Shown: positions 22,901 to 35,714 of the stretch, one piece after another
Position numbering within the stretch: position 1 is the stretch's first letter
How the letters are laid out: every line of letters begins with the position of its first letter
NCBI GenBank assembly: GCA_001632435.1
Contig: KV423952.1
Span: 151,334 to 215,333 of the forward strand
DNA: 64,000 nt
Reading direction: 5' to 3'
Origin: Calocera cornea HHB12733
Taxonomy: Eukaryota > Basidiomycota > Dacrymycetes > Dacrymycetales > Dacrymycetaceae
The notes under the pieces: generated by a model
What the model saw: only the letters and a program-made list of their open reading frames with translations
The model's database searches: none
Told to the model about the DNA's origin: nothing
Position numbers and translations under genes: made by a program

Positions 22901-23975
22901 AAGAGCAGCTAGGCGAGAGGTTCGTCAGGTTCACTTGGAGATGGATGACACCTAACACTGCGATAGTACTAAGGAGATCAATCGCCTCCAGGCGGAAGTT
23001 GTCCTCCTACAAGACGGCGTCGCCCATGCTCAAGACGTCGCCGCACAGGCCGAACAAAAGCTTTCGGACGCGATGGCTCAGCCCGACGGACCGGCAGGAC
23101 CACGCCTTGCCGAGCTCAGTGCACGCATCGAGGAGCTCGAGGACCAGCTTCGCAAGAAGTCCACGGAAGTCGAGGAGGCGGACGACAAGATGATCGAGAT
23201 TCTCAAGGAGAAGAAAAAGCTGCAGACAAGGGTGGATGTGCTCAACAAGAAGCTCACAACGCTGCAGACCAAGCTGCAGGCCGCCAAGGAAGCCGGTCCC
23301 GCCGAACTTCCAGCGAGCAAGACACCTACTGGCAAGACGCCTATGGCCAGGACGGTCAAGGCTCCGATTGCACGCACAGTATCGACAGCTTCGGAGCCCT
23401 CCACAAGCAAGTCTCCAGCCAAGTCCACCGCAGCCCTTCCTTCCACAGGCGGAGCACGCTCCTTCAACCGCACCACCTCCGTTCCCGTTAACATCTTCGG
23501 CAACACGAACGACGCCGCGCTCCCACCACCAGTCTTCACCGCCGCCCACCCCACTCCCATCCCGGCCCAGATCTCCCCCATCCGCCCGCTTCGCCTCGCC
23601 TCGAAGGACCAGGCCCCCCCAGAACCCATAATCGGCCAGAAACGCCGCATGCCGAGCGAGTTCCAAGAGCCCTACACAGACACGGCATACGTTCCCGTCG
23701 CAGCGCCGCCCAAGAGCCCCGCAGCCACGCTGCGCAAGATCGTCAAGGGCCGCACTGGCTTCACACCCGTGCGGAGCCCCGTCAAGCGCCCTGTGAGCGA
23801 TATCACCAACCTCGCTTCGAGCCCTGCGCCGCTGGGCATGAAGCCGCGGGTGTTCTCCAAGGCCCTGTCAGAGGCGGACGGACACAAGGCGCCCGCGCTG
23901 TCAAACGGGCGGACGATGAGCGCAGCGACCGAGGGCCTGTTCAACCAGATTTCACACGTACTGAGACAACATTGA
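19969..23975 (+). CDS. large coiled-coil protein, function unassigned
   Basis: Two exons, 19969..22919 and 22967..23975, encode 1319 aa; the 47-bp intron rejoins LGES to TKEINRLQAEV. From about residue 1 to 1100 the protein is almost continuous heptad repeat (Leu/Ala at a/d, Glu/Lys/Arg/Gln elsewhere), for example ELEAKVSELEQEQAERVAAL. A break near residues 130-175 holds a Ser/Pro segment. The C-terminal 220 residues are Pro/Ser/Thr-rich and basic with repeats such as KTPTGKTPMARTVKAP and SPVKRPVSDITNLASSPAP, which resemble Cdk-type phosphorylation clusters; it ends in a short helix GLFNQISHVLRQH. Length and architecture suggest a structural protein of spindle pole, kinetochore, Golgi or septum type, but no diagnostic motif allows a choice. 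The ATG is the first in a long open frame. Confidence 0.88.
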
Positions 23976-24290
23976 GCAAGGGCGTCGAGCATGAGTCAGA
24001 TATTGATTGATTGACCGCTTCCATTTCCACTTAGCATGTCTATTCGCACCGCACATTCCGGCATATCCACGGGCTCGCACATTATCAGACTCTGGCCCGG
24101 CTTGTATATAGCTTTGTAGCAATGTTTGTCGATTTGTAGGATTTGCAACGAAGTAATCGAGCGCGGTCGTTTCATCATAGGGTTTTGGGCCGGGCGCGTG
24201 AAGCGCCCATTGAAGCGCCTGAAATTTGCGCCACTTTGTTGTGGTACGCGTCGACAATGTCTGCTGCATACGCGATATAGCTTCACTGAA
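23976..24290. other. short intergenic spacer
   Basis: 315 bp between the coiled-coil stop and the BCS1-like start. It must contain the terminator of the first gene and the promoter of the second; no distinct element is visible. Confidence 0.5.
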
Positions 24291-25998
24291 ATGCCGCTAT
24301 TCTCTCCTTCACTGGCTGGAGGTGCTGTAGAGTCGAGCAGCAGCGTGGGTACCAGTGGATCCACTTCAAATGAGAATGCCCAACCGATCGGGATTCCGGG
24401 CGTCAGCGACGGGTCGATCGCCCTCCCGCGCACCGCGTCTGGCGCTTCGCTATGGGAGAATGTCCTGTCCAAGTGAGCGGACAATGTTTGCTTGGTGTCA
24501 TATCCTTACCACGGAGCCAGTCCGATATTCTCAGCCGGTCTCGGGCTCATCGTAGGTATCTATCCCGACCACGCTGCAGCGAGGCTGACAGCTATGACAG
24601 GGAGCCGGCGCGGGCCTCGCACTCGTCCGGCGCAGCTTCATCTCCGCCGACACGCTCGTTCGCCGGCGGCTGTTAACGACGCTGGAGATCCCGTCGACGG
24701 ACAAGTCGCACCCCTGGGTGCTCGACTGGATCTCGCGGCAGGCCTCGCCCTTCTCCGTCTCGGGCCGGGGCCGAGCCGGCTTCCGCTCGCACCAGCTCAG
24801 CGTCAACACCAGCGTCGTCAAGCAGGAGAGCGGGGCGACGGCGGTCGAGTTCCGCCAGGTGCCGGGCGAGGGAACCCATTTCATTCGGTATCGAGGTGCG
24901 TGGATGCAGGTGCGCTACTGCGTCTTCCCCTTCCTCCCAGCCCAGCCGACTAACGTGGACAAAGGTTAAGCGCGAGAGGAACTCGAGGATGGTCGACATC
25001 AAGTCCGGCACGCCCTGGGAGAGCGTCAGCATCACCACGCTCTCGCGCGACCGGGGGCTGTTCGACGACCTCCTGAGGGAGGCGTACGAACTCGGCTCGA
25101 TCGGCGTCGAGAATAAGACGGTGATCTGGTCGGCGTGGGGCGCGGAGTGGCGGCAGCTGGGCCCGCCCAGGAGGAAGAGGCAGCTGGACAGTGTCGTGCT
25201 GGCTCAGGGGGTCAAGGAGCGGATAGTGGAGGATATCAAGACGTTTATGGGCAGGGAGAAGTGGTATGCGGATCGAGGTGCGTCGGGCTGGCTCCTTGCC
25301 GACCCTCACACGATATTGACGATCCCTTAGGCATACCATACCGACGAGGCTACCTGCTCTCTGGCCCACCAGGCTCCGGCAAATCCTCCTTCGTCCAAGC
25401 CCTCGCAGGCACACTGTCGATGGACATCTGTATCCTGAACCTGTCCGAGCGCGGGCAGACAGACGACAAGCTGAACCACCTGCTCATTAATGCCCCGGCG
25501 CGGAGCATCATCCTCCTGGAGGATATCGACGCTGCGTTCAACCAGCGGGCGCAGACCTCCTCTGACGGGTATGCTATCTTTTGAGAGCTCGATGGACGTA
25601 AGAAACGGACGCTGAGATTGAGCAGATACCAGTCCGCCGTCACTTTCTCCGGACTGCTCAATGCACTGGACGGCGTCGGCGCCGCCGAATCCCGCATAAT
25701 TTTCATGACGACCAACCACCCAGCGAAGCTCGACCCGGCGCTCATCCGGCCCGGGCGGGTAGACATGCACGAGACGCTGGACGATGCCACGCCTGCGCAG
25801 GCACGGGTGCTGTTCGAGCGGTTCTATGCTGGGCAGGCGGGCGTCGAGCAGGGAGCTGAGAAGCTCGAGGCGATGCTGAAGGGACGGAGTGTGACGATGG
25901 CCGCGCTGCAGGGGCTGTTCATCGTCTCTGCGGAAGGACCGGAGATGGCGCTGCGGACACTAGGGAGGATGCTAGAGCAGGAACGCATTCCAATATAA
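24291..25998 (+). CDS. BCS1-type AAA ATPase, probably mitochondrial
   Basis: Exons 24291..24472, 24521..24551, 24601..24909, 24965..25277, 25331..25568 and 25626..25998 encode 481 aa; introns are 48-57 bp. After a Ser/Gly-rich N-terminus comes a membrane-associated segment ([20 protein letters not shown]). The BCS1_N region follows with [18 protein letters not shown] and SLVKQ-like [14 protein letters not shown]. The AAA domain then shows [19 protein letters not shown] (Walker A, about residue 290), LLEDIDAAF (Walker B) and [20 protein letters not shown] (sensor/Arg finger region). Bcs1 inserts the Rieske protein into respiratory complex III; Agaricomycetes carry many BCS1-like paralogues whose roles are unknown, so orthology to Bcs1 itself is not claimed. 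It converges on the Brc1-like gene with 199 bp between stops. Confidence 0.92.
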
Positions 25999-26197
25999 TA
26001 TCATTGCGGCCTGCAGCTTACGATATGGACTGTTGGTAGAGACGGGGTTGCGACTAGCGGCGTTCCCGGTCAAATTTGGAGTTCGGTTCACCACCTGTGG
26101 ACTGTGCTTTCATTAAGGTGATACGTTCATCCATCGTGAAGTGATCGTGACAAGACAGGTGTTCCTCCGTAGTGAAAAGAGACATTAGATGTGACTC

Positions 26198-29100
26198 TCA
26201 CTCCACAGAGCCTTCGACCAGCATCCCCTCGTCGTCCCATTGCATCTCCTGCCTCAGTGCACCGGTTAAGATCAATTCCTGCGAGTAAACCCGCGTGCCT
26301 TCTTCCGCCAATCCCTTCCAATACTTCTCATCTTCCTTGCATGATACCAGATGCTGGTTGTCTCCTAGCTCGTGAGTCAGAGGCTGCACCACCTTCTGTG
26401 CCTTTCCACCACAGGCTTCGATGATCTTCTTCAGCGACTGGAAGTCAACCTTGACGCTCGGCGTGATATGGAACTTCTCGCCCTTCATTACCGGCTGAGT
26501 GGATGCTCGTTTCAGTGCATCGGCAAGCTTGAATCCGTAATCCTTTTCTTTGGCGGTGTCATGTACGGTAAAACCGTCCTCGGCTGACTCCACATCAGTA
26601 ACATTCTCGTTGACGCTTCTACCGGGACTCACGTAGCAGCTTGCCGGCCGCGATCGACTTTACGACCCACTCTCTGCTAACAATTTTTGGAGCATTTGCC
26701 ATAGCGACCAGGAATTTTTCCGTTCGGGAGATACCTTTGGCGATAACGTGCGTGCATTCTCGAGGATCAGAAACCCACGCCACACCCAATGCTTCAATAC
26801 CCTGCGGAGTATGTCAGCCACAGTACTCTCTCAACCTAAACACACTGACCCGCATCTCTTGTGGCGTAAGAACGACTTGAGTTGTAATTGCTTTGACCTG
26901 CGGCTTGAGCGGAATGGAACTCCCCTTCTTGCTCGCCTTGCCATTGGCTTTCTGCGTGGCAACTTTCTCTGGACGTTTTGTTGCCACTACTTCCTCTCCG
27001 TCGTCGTCACTAACGAGAGCACCCCTCTTTCCAGGGGGACCGAGCTTTCCGCCACTTTTGACATTCGGTCTCTTCTTCTCTGGAACAGGGGTGTCCTCTT
27101 TGGCATCCTTGCTGGGTCGTCCTCGCTTCTGCCCATTCTCTTTCGGCTCCACGTGCCCCTTGGACGACTCTGCTTCAGTATCATCGCTGCTGAGGGTAAC
27201 AATCTCCGTGGCCTCGGGCACCTTGATCCTCCCCAGATCGGTCAAATGATGTCCGCGCCGCATCTCCTTGGAGAACTTGTTTGCATCTTCCATAGCATCG
27301 TGCAATGACTTTTCCGCTGCAACAGCAGCGCTGCGTCGTGGTCGACTTTCAAGTGATGTATTAGCGAAAGCGCTCGAGGACGGTCCGTCAGATGCTGGGA
27401 GGTCGATGCCACTAGCGGGTGAGGAAGGGCGCTTCCCTCTTCGTTTGCTTGCCAGAGCAGCGCGAGCGCTGACCGCCTCAGATATCTCATCATCTTCAGT
27501 AAGTGCGGAGCTTGGGGGTGCGGGCCGAGCAGTTCGAGTGCTCGCTGGACGCGGCTTGGAGGGTGGTCCCTTCTTGGGCTCCGCCTCCATACCGTCCATG
27601 GGGTCATCAGGGAGATCTGAGTCTGAGGGGGAAGGAGCGTGGACCGGGCGCGGAGTTGGTTTTGCCTTTGATTGCAACGGAGACTTGGGCGCACGCTTCT
27701 GCACGGGCATTTCATCCATCGAATCGGAAGATATTTCAACAATGGGATCGATCGTCTTAGACTGGAGCGATCCTCGGGAGCTCGTTCGGGTGCGCTTAGG
27801 CGGCGGCTCGCTCTTGTCAGGACTTAACGTCGCGCGACGCTTTGAGCTCGACGATCCACCTGCGCGAGTCGGACTGCTTGTGGCTGGTACATCGGGACGA
27901 GGGGGCGTCTCCGGACGGAAGAGCGGATCCCTCGCGGTTGAGCGTGACGTTCCAATCGGGGTGTCGAACCTTTCGCTCGTTACCAGTCGGTCAACTTCGT
28001 CTTCATCTTCTGGTTGCTGGGGCTCTGCATCCATGTCCACGTCGACATTCGCCGCTTTCGACTTTCCATTCGCCTTGCGAGTCGGTGTCGACTGGACAGA
28101 TGTCGTTGAAACGGCAGACTTGCCAGACTTGACAGGCGATCCCTCGGCTTCCGTCTCGCTGTCACTGTCTTCCATCTCCTTTGGTACGCGAACCGTCACC
28201 ACCCGCTTATCTCCCAAGACTCCGCTCCACTCGACATTACGCATGGCATACTTCTCCCCGCTGACCGGCATTTCTTTCCATTCCACAAAGCAGTCCTCCA
28301 ACCAGAGATGGTTGACAACAGGGATGTGCCACTCTGTTGCGCGCGCAATCTTGGCGCTTATTTGCTCGTTCGGGGCGCAATAGCCTGCGATCACGAGCGT
28401 TGTTGAACCAGACATGGTCGGAGTGAACTTGCCTCCAAGGGTCTCAATAAGCTGCTTGACGTAGTCCCGAGCCGGGCCGGTATAGTTCGTGACAGTGATT
28501 TCCTGAAATTCAGTCAGATGGTGAACAGCTATAGTATCGTATTGACTCACATGTTTGTCGAAGTTCCCGCAATGGCCTTTTGGATGAGGGAAGTGCATCA
28601 ATTGCTCCTTGGGATTCGAAATCCGGCCATCTCGCAGCACGTACACGAGCCACTCAAGAGTACCGATGACCTTCTTCTTCCTATACGCCTACCGCACAGA
28701 ATCCATATTAGCATCATCGGACTGACAGTAGGTTGTATGTGTACCGAAAAGAACTCGTGGCCCTCCTGATACTGCGTTACTAGTACGTCTGCATGTGCTG
28801 CGTTCTCGACCAGTATCCCTCCAGCATCTTGTATGCGTGCCTCAAAGGCCTCACGCCTCTGTGCCGTCAATTGAAGGGTGTCGGAAAGTCGTACACGTTG
28901 ATTGCCGAATAGATCGTTCTGCTTGGGCTGGATCTGCACAGCTGATGAGCATACATGCTCGCCCTCGGCGGAAGAGACGCACCTTGGACATGTCCTGATC
29001 TTCTTTCGCATAATTGTTGGCCTTGAACAGTTGGGACTGCTTCTCTGTCGCCTTCCATTGTACCGAGCTTTCGCTTCCAGATGCGCCGAGGAGCGGTGGG

Positions 29101-29754
29101 TTGGGGAATTCGTACATGCGGGTAGGGACGAGATGGATGGCTTTGAACGAGTCATCGAACCAGTGAGGAAGCACGATCTTCATCCCTGTTCGTGCCTGAT
29201 GTTTGAGAGCGGTAGTATACTTGTCCTGAGGAGACTGTCAGGCACAGCACATACTGATAGATAGAGTTACTTACGCCTGTTGGCGAGAGAATGAAGAGGT
29301 GCGTAACCTCCTTCGTCAGCGGTCCACGCCACTGTCCACCCAGTCCGACTATGCCAGCTTGTATGACTTCGACGTCCCGTGCTGGCAGCTGATCCAGCAA
29401 AGTCAGCCAAGAGGAACATATGAGTCTACCCGCTGAGCTCACATCTGATGCGCATCCTACGATGCCGGAGAACAGCATCTTCGGATCTGGAGAGTAGAAC
29501 CTCTCCTCCTGCCTGATCCCCAGCGCAACACATCTCTTCACCCATGCCGGCGTGACAAGATGTATCCTCTTCCCCTCCTTCTCCATGTCGATCCCGACAT
29601 CCATGCTGTCTGTGATGATGTGCGTAGCGTCCTTGTCGCTGTTGGCCTCCGTACCGCCGTTCATGGCGAGTGCGTCCGTCAGCTCCTCCACATCCTTCCG
29701 CGCGAGCGACCGGTGGATAAGGTATGTGACGTGCGCGAAGATGCCGGTGGGCAT
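26198..29754 (-). CDS. brc1: multi-BRCT DNA-damage scaffold (Brc1/Rtt107-type)
   Basis: Eight exons, complement(26198..26583, 26633..26801, 26850..28502, 28551..28688, 28745..28933, 28983..29225, 29275..29388, 29443..29754), encode 1067 aa with consistent phases. Four N-terminal BRCT-like units run through about residue 420: ATHIITDSMDVG with HLVTPAWVKRC; then THLFILSPTG with IVLPHWFDDSFKA; then HADVLVTQY with IGTLEWLVYVLRDG; then TTLVIAGYCAP with VVNHLWLEDCF. A long Ser/Pro/Lys-rich acidic linker (about 425-870) follows, and a C-terminal BRCT pair (CTHVIAKGI, IVSREWVVKS; then HITPSVKVDFQSLKKII, HLVSCKEDEKYW) ends the protein. This architecture is that of S. pombe Brc1 and S. cerevisiae Rtt107, scaffolds recruited by phospho-H2A at stalled forks. 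The start MPTGIFAHVTYLIHR at 29754 opens the first BRCT. Orthology is inferred from architecture. Confidence 0.9.
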
Positions 29755-32066
29755 GATGGGCCAGCAAGTCGAGAGGGAAGATGTGGGTGAGGGTGGGACG
29801 ATGCCCCGATGATGGTGGGCGGGATGACGAGGCGGACCAGTCAGGGTCGTGCCTGCCTCGGAGGCGAGCTCGGAGGTGAGGGCGCGTCGCGACGCGTCTT
29901 CTTTCACATTCCGAAAACAATGCAAGTCATCGTCGCGCCGACTGTCAACCCCCCTCGCGATCATCAAATGTGCCGCAAAATGTCAGGAGAGCGATCTCCC
30001 TCGACCTGGATTGGTAGAGAATAGTGCTTGTAGCTTATCTGAGAAGATTCTCTCAACTATTCACAAACTGCCATATGCAGCGCGACGCGCGAGTGGCACG
30101 CGCAGCGAAAACGCCTCCGAGTGTCACATTTACCGGGGCACTCAGCACTGTCGCTGAGTAGGCTTCTTTTTCCTCAGTATTTCGTACCCGAATGGAATAA
30201 TCAAGACAAAGAAAAAGTCGACTTTAGCTGTCGGATATGAAAACTCGGCAGTATGCGGGCGAAGGCAGCGGAAGCCGCGCCCATGAGTCGGTTCGAAACG
30301 TGCCAACAAGTCAACAAGGGACAACGACAAAGGGGCGTAAGCGCGAGCTCCGCTCTAGCTCTATGAGGGACCGGTACACAATCGCGCAAGTCCGCTGTGC
30401 GTTGTACCCAGTTTCAGAGAACTAGCGTGATAGGGCCCGCGCGAGCTGCACTGTATCGCCTGAATGGCCACTTCGCTGCGGTGTCACCAATGTGGAGCAC
30501 ATGTAGCGGTCATCCATAGGAGACCAGAGCTGAAGAGAGCTATATGGGCTAGAGGCGTGCATGCGTGCGAAACAGGGAGAGAAACAATGCACCCAGGCAC
30601 CACCTTCTCGCTCTCTCTCGGGAGGAGCCGGAGAGCGGTGCTGATCGCTAAGATGACGTCGGGGGAGTTGGCACTAGTCGAGCACACGTGCGACTCGGCG
30701 GAGGAAAGCACGCAACAAGTAAGGACATCCCGCGCTGCTCACGGGGGTCGGTAAATGCCTTGTAGCTCTGCTCAGCATAGCGCGTGCTGCTGCCAAGCGC
30801 TGCTTTCCCCTGACCGATCCGCCAGAGAGGAGTAGAATGGCTGAGCACCGACATATAGAAACAGGCAGGGGAGGGTTGATCAGAGGAGCGCACGCGCGGG
30901 TCTTCTGTTTACGTTGCTTAGAAGAGACTCGAGCGGGCAAGGACCAGCCATGCGGGTCGGTATCCCTTGAGGGATGCAGTCAATCCCGCCCAAACGGCAG
31001 TCTATACTCCTCCCCCGCAACACAAGACGTTGTATACGAGAGCACGCAGGCGATGGATGTCGACTATAGGGAGAAGGCAGATAGAGGGTGCGGCAAGGGG
31101 GGCGCACGCACGAGCTGCCTATCAGCCCACAGAGGTCAACCCGCGGACAGAGCACCGTTGCTCACGGGCCTCCGTGAGCGGTGATCGGACAGAGCAGACG
31201 ATAAGCTCGTGCGAGCTGCGGCCTTGTCCTCTCCCGGTCATGGCCGATGCCCGGCACTCCGATAGAGTGAGAGAAGCGGAGAGGGAGCACGCGCCAGACG
31301 AGCACACACGAGACAGTAACGACGATGTTATAAGGCGTCACCCCACGGCCAGTCGGACGTGTAGGACCCGCCTCGAGCTTCTCCGGCCGTTGCGCGCGCT
31401 GCTGTCAGGCGCTGCTTTCCCCCGTCTATCACTAGTGCCTAGCCACAGAGGCAAGACGGGCGAGAATGATAAACGCTAGACTGAGGTTGAAACGAGCGCG
31501 AGAGCAAGAGCGAAGGGAGAAGTGAGAAGGGAGCATGGCCGTGGAGAGCAGAAAGCAACGTGTGACGCGTCCGTTCCCCCTGCAAGAACTTCGCCCAAGT
31601 TCCGTCCTCTTCTCCCTGGCGAGTGCACAAGGCCGTGGCTGTGCCAGCCTTCCTCGGCCTCGCGCGGCGCGTCGCGAACCCAAGGCTGCTGCCACCAGGC
31701 GACGTCATCATACTTGATCTTCCTCGCGCTCGCGACGTCAACATGCTCGTGCTGCGACTCGGTCTGGGCTGGGAGAAGGAGCGGAGCTGGGTAGGGTGAA
31801 CGTACAGCAGCTAACGGCGCCGGGCGTCCTGTTGGACTATGCTAAACCTGGATTCGTTTCCAACGCCGGTTGAGAGGTTGTCCCGCCGCCGCCCCAGCCG
31901 TCCCGGTCGATGATACTGCGAAGGGGAGGAGGGTATGACGCTCTACCTTGAGTGCTCGATATAACCTCTCTCCCCCTCCTTGCGCACGCCCCATTCCATA
32001 CCGTCTCTGCTCCCCCCCGCGCCCCTCAGCCAACCACCCAAGTCCCCGAGCAAGCACGCACGCACA
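29755..32066. other. 2.3-kb intergenic stretch with dispersed short repeats
   Basis: Divergent from both neighbours (Brc1-like on minus, FMN dehydrogenase on plus). No frame resembles a protein. Short diverged repeats recur, for example GCGCTGCTTTCCCC at about 30798 and 31411, and TGCTCACGGG at about 30735 and 31159, suggesting an old degenerate repeat. The last about 90 bp are pyrimidine-rich and look like the promoter/leader of the FMN dehydrogenase gene. Confidence 0.45.
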
Positions 32067-34130
32067 ATGTCCGACCCGACCTCCCGCCCTGCGCGCACAT
32101 CCCCGAACTACGACCTCTACCAGCGGGACATCTTCAAGGCCGGGTCGTACGGCGTCCTCTCCTCCTTCTCCACCGTACGTCCCTCCTTCCCCATCCCATC
32201 CCCATCCCACCCACCCCCTAACCCCCCACAGGACCCCGACAAGCTCGAGTCCCTCGCCAAGGAGAAGCTCTCCGAGCGCGGCTGGCTGTACGCTTCGTCC
32301 AACGCGGGCCTCTCCCTAACGCACCAGTCCAACCGCCGGTCCTTCTCTTCCTACAGCATCCTCCCGCGCATGCTCGTCCCCACCCTCACGCGCGACATCT
32401 CCACGACCCTCTTTGGCCACCGCATCCCTGCGCCCATCTGCTTTGCGCCCATAGGCGTCAACGCGATATACCACCCGGACGGTGAGCTGGCCGTCGCGAA
32501 GGTCGCGGGTGAACTGGGCCTGCCGTACTGCCTGAGCACGGCGAGCAGCAAGGCGGTTGAGGACGTGGCGGCGGCGAATGCTGCGGGTGCTCGAGAGGCG
32601 AGGGCAGAACAAGACCAGGCTGCGGAAGGAGCCAGATCTGGAACGGGGAAGGACGGGGAGAAAGAAGGCGGGCCAAAATTCTTCCAGTTGTACCTCCCGC
32701 ACAACTGGGAGCTCGCCGAGAGCCTGCTCAGGCGGTACGTCCCTCCCCTCCCCGCACCCCCTCTCGCCGTATTTTCCCTCCCCCCCTCCCAGGCGGGCAC
32801 AGCGGATGCTGTATGCGGCTGCTGGGCCGGGGCTGGGCGGCAGTTGCTGATGTATGCTGTATTGTATGCTGTACGCTGATGCCCCTATTTTGATAGTGCC
32901 TGGAACTCTGGGTTTGACGTGTGCATCATGACGGTCGATACGGACCACCTGGCGTGGCGGCATGGGGATCTCGCCCAGGCGAACTATGCGTGCGTACTCC
33001 CTCCCTCTCTTCCTGCCCTCCGTCTCTGGCATAATCTGGTGCTGGTACTAACGAGGGGGATTGAATTCAAAGGTTCTATTATGGCATTGGGAACGAGATG
33101 GGCTGGTCGGATCCCGTGTTCAGGAAGTACCTGGAGGAGAAGGGGATCGATGTGCGTGTTACCTCCCGCTCTCTTCGCCTTACCACTCCCTCCATCCCGC
33201 ACTTCTCTGCCCTGCACGTCTTTCCTTCTACTCCTGCCGCACAACCGTCCCTCCCCTCCCCTCTCCCCATTTCCTCATCGTCTCCCCTTCCAGTGCCCGT
33301 GCTCTCGCTAACCCGCACCCTCCAGCCCAAGACCGACCCCCGCACCGCCGGCCGCGCATGGATAGACACCATCTGGCACGGCAAGGCGCATTCGTGGGAG
33401 GACCTGCCGCGCGTCATCAGGCTGTGGAAGGACATCTCGGGCGGACGGCCGTTTTTGCTCAAGGGTGCGTGCGTGTGCCGTACTGTACTGTAGGGCTTCT
33501 CTGTGCTCGGCCCGCTGCGGGAGAGGCCGGCACTCGTTGTACACCGTACTGTGGGAATGGAATGGGAAGCACAGGCTGACACCAGCGCGCAGGCATCCAG
33601 CACCCCTCCGACGCGCTCCTGGCCCTCGACCACGGCTGCGACGGCATAGTAGTGTCGAACCACGCCGGGCGGCAAGTAGACGGCGCGGTTGGCTCGCTCG
33701 AGGTCCTCCCCGAGATCGTCGATGCCGTCAAGGGCCGGATGACGGTCCTGTTTGACTCGGGGATCAGGACGGGCGCGGACGTGTTCAAGGCGCTGGCGCT
33801 GGGGGCGGATGCGGTGTTGGTTGGCAGGTATGCTCTCTCTCTCTGTCTCTCCGCTCCACACGGATCTACCCCGCACGCCCTCGAACCAACCGCTCTCCCC
33901 CTCCTACATTTTCCCTCCACTGCTACCAAGCAAAGCAGCAGCCGTACTGACCGGCCCACTCCCGCAGGCTCTGGATATACGGCCTCTCGATCCAAGGCGA
34001 GCACGGCGTGCGCCACGTCATCAAGTCCCTCCTCGCAGAGTTCGACATCCTCATGGACGTCGCGGGGTACAAGTCCCTCAAGGACGTCGATAGGAAGGCG
34101 CTGAGGGTCAGTGGACTGACGAAACTGTGA
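32067..34130 (+). CDS. FMN-dependent alpha-hydroxyacid dehydrogenase/oxidase family protein
   Basis: Seven exons, 32067..32174, 32232..32734, 32897..32989, 33073..33151, 33326..33464, 33593..33827 and 33968..34130, encode 439 aa. Motifs of the FMN_dh TIM barrel are present in order: [34 protein letters not shown] (FMN site), [35 protein letters not shown], then [15 protein letters not shown], which holds the catalytic His and the substrate-binding Arg, and finally [24 protein letters not shown] with phosphate-binding Gly/Arg. It resembles fungal lactate 2-monooxygenase-like proteins; cofactor FMN is certain by family, substrate (L-lactate or another 2-hydroxyacid) is not. A charged low-complexity insertion (about residues 161-190, Ala/Glu/Gly/Lys) sits before FFQLYLPHN. 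Introns here are longer (57-174 bp) and pyrimidine-rich. Confidence 0.93.
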
Positions 34131-35155
34131 GCGGCGCAGTGACGGTAGGGACGGTAGTTGGAGAGTGCGGTAAGGGGGAGGAGGAGGGTCTGGAGGGGGG
34201 AGATGCGGAGAGATTAAGAACAGTGTGTAGCCTTAGACTCAAACTACTTTGTTTCTTAGCCGTCATGTTCACATCTTGACCTTGCACATGCCCGGTTCGC
34301 CATCCATCGGCCTACCTTACGCCGCGGTCCTTACAGAAACGTCTCGAAGAACGCAAAGAAGTCCTTCCAAAGAGCATCGGACCTGCCGGCAGTGGCAGCT
34401 CGTCAACACCGCCTCTCACCACGCACCACGCACCACGCACCACGCACCACCAACTGCCAAACCAAGCGGTCGAGTCAGGCACGTGCCTCGCGCACAGACC
34501 ATGTCCAACGGATGCAATTTGTTCGTATATAAGGCCAGGGGGTGGAGGGCGGAGGGAAACTCATGGGTTGGTCGAGGACGGTCATGTCCTCCCTTCCTTT
34601 TGCCCCGCCCTGCCCCCTGCCTGTGGGGTGGCTGGCTCCTCCCCCCCTTCCCCCCTCCCCCCGTCCCAATCCCCATCCTGAGGTCGCTCCCCCCGCCCTC
34701 CCCCTCCTTCTCATTCGTCCCGTCCCCTCCCCCCCTCCTCTTACCCCTGTCTCTCCCGGTGCCGTACCCCCCCAAGCATGGCGCTCTCAGTGCCTTCCCG
34801 TCCCCCGGATGTGGGCGCAACCGTGACCCCTGCATCCCACCCACTTCATGAGCTGCCGCGCGGCTCTTGCACATGAAGTCGGCGTTGGCTTGCATGTGTC
34901 CGGCTTGCGCCCGGCCCCTCTGTGGCAACATCAATTCGCTTGGTACCACGCGTTGGTCCGGCCCCAACGCCCCACCACATGGCATGGCCTAGACCTGATG
35001 GTTCTTGCACCCACTCAGGCGGGTTGCTGCCTGTCCAGCACCATGGTCAGCCGCAGCATGGAGCACGTCATTGGCCACGCTGATTATGCGGAGGAGCTAC
35101 ATAGGCGCGAGAGGGATAATCGAGGGAACACCTCTTGTTTGGGCCAATCCGGGCC

Positions 35156-35440
35156 GCGTGCATGTCCTCTACTCTGGTGAACATTGCGTTATGCGGGTCA
35201 TGCCGCATCAACCGTGCGCACTATGTACTTTGCATAGACCTCGTGGATGTTGTGTCTAGTCGCTCCTCTGAGAATGGTCGTCTCCGCCCTGAACTCGAAG
35301 CATGCAAAGCACTTCCCGCCACAGTCGCGCATGGTCGGAGCTGGGTTGTCTCGCATTCCTGCAGCCTGTCTGCAATTGCGCTGACAAACCTGTAGCTTTC
35401 CATATGGGGCTGTGGCTGGCTGAGTTTTGCTGCTGCGTTG
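35156..35440. repeat. degenerate duplicated unit, copy 1
   Basis: Shares ordered blocks with 35715-35990: CTCTGGTGAAC at the left, GGATGT..GTGTC.AGTC in the middle, CGGTCGGAGCTGGGTTGTC-like (here TGGTCGGAGCTGGGTTGTC), then CTGACAAACCTGTAGCTTTCC and GGGGCTGTG at the right. Visual identity is roughly two thirds. No coding potential and no terminal repeats are visible. Confidence 0.65.
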
Positions 35441-35714
35441 GCTCTTAGAACGATACTGCCTTACGACCGGGGGGCGCCAGCGCAATGATTTCCGTGGGTC
35501 TCTGAAGTCCCGCTGGACAAGGCACCGTCGTTGGGGACAATCTCCGATGCTGCTGCATCCATGGCGAGTGATTAAGACAACCCCATGGATGTCTTTGCGC
35601 TCTGCGCCTCTGCCTGCTTCTCGTTATTATCAATGGATTATGGGATCTCCTCGATGCTCTTTCTTGGACCTTGCCTAGCCAGTAATGGGGATGACTTCCG
35701 TGGGTGCCTCTGCG

